Positions 4,612-5,836 of a stretch of DNA of 5,836 nt are shown piece by piece (positions within the stretch are counted from its first letter, which is position 1; each line of letters begins with the position of its first letter). The position numbers were made by a program, and so were the translations under genes. The notes under the pieces were generated by a model. That model searched no databases. It worked only from the letters and a program-made list of their open reading frames with translations, and was not told where the DNA came from. The DNA is from DASQDN01 sp035630195 (GTDB lineage: Bacteria; Acidobacteriota; Terriglobia; Bryobacterales; Bryobacteraceae): positions 1 to 5,836 of the forward strand of contig DASQLD010000438.1 in NCBI GenBank assembly GCA_035630195.1, written 5' to 3'.

Positions 4612-5836
4612 TTTTTTAAAGAGTTGAATCGACTCGCCGTACTTGGCGATGCCAGGAATACTAACCGGTAAACGACCGGTAATATCGATCGTCCCGAGCA
4701 CCGCCTTCACTGCGGCAGCCTCGCTTGTCGGCGCCGGGCTGTAGGTTGTCAAGTAAGCTGCTACATCCGGAAAACTGCGTAATAGATAGGGACTTCCAAG
4801 TGAAATCAGAACTACCGGCTTACCAGTACCTTTGAGCTTTTCGAGGAATGCCGGATAGTTGCCGCCCAACGCGGTATTGCCACGGTAAGCGGCCACGGAG
4901 ACGAACGCGGCCACCACGTGCGTCTCACATGACACTGCTTTTTCAAGGAGCAGGTCCGTTTCGATTGACGGCACTAATGGATCGAGAAGAGTCAGTGGCA
5001 TTCCTGGAGCACGATTTCGAATCTCTTCCGAGAAACGCCGCCCCTGCTGCCCGTAGCGATTCTCCGTAAGAACCCAGGCGCATGCCCGCAGCGGGTCTCG
5101 AATCGGTAGAACGTTTTGATTCTTAACCAATGTCACTGCGCGGTCGGCCGCCAACTGCGCCTGCTGCTCCGCTTCGGTTGATTCGATGACTTCACTGATC
5201 TCTTCGAGATTGACTAATTTTCTTTTGTGAAGACCGATACGCGCCTTCGCGGTGAGTACGCGCAGCGCACTTTCATGGATCTGCTTCTCGCTTATGCGGC
5301 GTTCCTTGACAGCGGCGAGAACTGACTTGATAGCGAGTTCGGGATTTGGCGGCATCAACAACACGTCCGCCCCCGCTTCGAGCGCGCGAACAGCCGATTC
5401 TCCCCCAGGGAACTGCTTGGTCAAACCTTGCATATCCATTGCATCGGTGACAATCAATCCATTGAAGTTGAGATTTTGCCGCAATAGGCCGGTAAGAACT
5501 TTTTGTGAGACGGTGGCCGGAATCTCTTCGGGTTCGTATGCCGGCACAGCCATGTGCGCTGTCATCACGGCGTCAACGCGCGCATCGATGGCTTCGCGGA
5601 AAGGCCTTAGTTCTACGGAATCCATGCGGGCGCGGTCGGCAGTGAGACTGGCCAAACCCATGTGACTGTCCAGTGCAGTGTCACCGTGTCCTGGAAAATG
5701 CTTCACGGTCACTAAGACGCGATTTACTGGTTCCGAATGCGCGCCCTCAATGAACGCTCGCACGTTCTTGGAGACATCGGTTGGATTCTCGCCAAACGAT
5801 CGAATGTTGATGATGGGATTGTCCGGATTGTTATTC
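4609..5836 (-). CDS. nagZ: Glycoside hydrolase family 3 beta-N-acetylhexosaminidase (NagZ-like, two-domain), 5' end outside window
   Basis: Removes terminal beta-N-acetylglucosamine from muropeptides or chitin-like oligosaccharides, as in peptidoglycan recycling. The frame is open to the right edge (NPDNPIINIRSFGENPTDV precedes the GTG at 5763), so that GTG is not the start; roughly the first 150-200 residues, including any signal peptide, are missing. Numbered from the GTG codon: KHFPGHGDT (21-29), then DSH (32-34), the Asp-His acid/base dyad that marks NagZ-type members of GH3; VMTAHMAVPA (66-75); and the nucleophile motif VTDAMDM (105-111, Asp107). After about residue 205 (AVTLVKNQNVLPI) comes a C-terminal GH3_C-type domain running to the end at LFKK, as in Bacillus NagZ and unlike the single-domain E. 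coli enzyme. All catalytic residues in view are intact. It heads the operon with the UPF0173 hydrolase. Family and catalytic type are near certain; the precise substrate and location are inferred. Confidence 0.93.
   Translation of the reverse strand, partial: NNNPDNPIINIRSFGENPTDVSKNVRAFIEGAHSEPVNRVLVTVKHFPGHGDTALDSHMGLASLTADRARMDSVELRPFREAIDARVDAVMTAHMAVPAYEPEEIPATVSQKVLTGLLRQNLNFNGLIVTDAMDMQGLTKQFPGGESAVRALEAGADVLLMPPNPELAIKSVLAAVKERRISEKQIHESALRVLTAKARIGLHKRKLVNLEEISEVIESTEAEQQAQLAADRAVTLVKNQNVLPIRDPLRACAWVLTENRYGQQGRRFSEEIRNRAPGMPLTLLDPLVPSIETDLLLEKAVSCETHVVAAFVSVAAYRGNTALGGNYPAFLEKLKGTGKPVVLISLGSPYLLRSFPDVAAYLTTYSPAPTSEAAAVKAVLGTIDITGRLPVSIPGIAKYGESIQLFKK

Noticed and set aside
5252..5665. 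A 137-codon plus-strand open frame within the nagZ-like gene
   Set aside because: It is antisense to the conserved catalytic domain of the glycosidase; its Ser/Arg/Ala-rich translation has no recognisable motif.
1..5836. Mobile elements, CRISPR arrays, tRNA or rRNA genes, toxin-antitoxin or defence genes
   Set aside because: No transposase or integrase motifs, terminal inverted repeats, regularly spaced repeats or cloverleaf-like segments were seen on reading both strands; every long stretch is covered by recognisable housekeeping-type genes.

Overview
The window looks like an ordinary chromosomal stretch of a diderm, moderately GC-rich bacterium. An outer-membrane TonB-dependent receptor shows there is an outer membrane. 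The CpaE-like ATPase with a KPGVGATT P-loop, the small secreted two-cysteine-cluster protein and the CPMT glutaredoxin together recall Acidobacteriota (Terriglobia-like soil bacteria). That assignment is recognition from memory and was not searched.

Layout, left to right. (1) Positions 1-1502, + strand: the C-terminal part of a TonB-dependent receptor of the ZnuD-like (zinc) type, cut by the left edge, with a His/Asp/Glu-rich extracellular loop. (2) 1503-1588: a short gap whose RNA could fold so that the ribosome-binding site of the next gene is paired. (3) 1589-2827, +: a CpaE-like protein, with a degenerate receiver domain fused to a MinD/ParA-type ATPase. (4) 2828-2993: an intergenic leader. 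(5) 2994-3197, +: a cold-shock protein. (6) 3217-3259: a strong hairpin between convergent genes. (7) 3270-3584, -: a small exported protein. (8) 3585-3645: a 61-bp divergent promoter region. (9) 3646-3897, +: a glutaredoxin-like protein with a single active-site cysteine. (10) 3901-4599, -: a UPF0173-type metallo-beta-lactamase-fold hydrolase. (11) 4609 to the right edge, -: a family 3 glycoside hydrolase (NagZ-like beta-N-acetylhexosaminidase), cut by the right edge.

The genes do not form one pathway. The only clear operon is nagZ-like followed by the UPF0173 hydrolase, 9 bp apart, with the second gene's Shine-Dalgarno overlapping the first gene's stop codon. The receptor and the CpaE-like gene run in the same direction and could be co-transcribed. 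The cold-shock gene looks independent. The exported protein and the glutaredoxin are divergent neighbours. I see no transposase, CRISPR array, tRNA, rRNA or phage gene, and no convincing new multi-gene system. The most useful leads are regulatory (the masked ribosome-binding site, a possible leaderless start, the shared hairpin) and biochemical (the degenerate receiver in the CpaE-like protein, the one-cysteine glutaredoxin, the metal-binding receptor loop).
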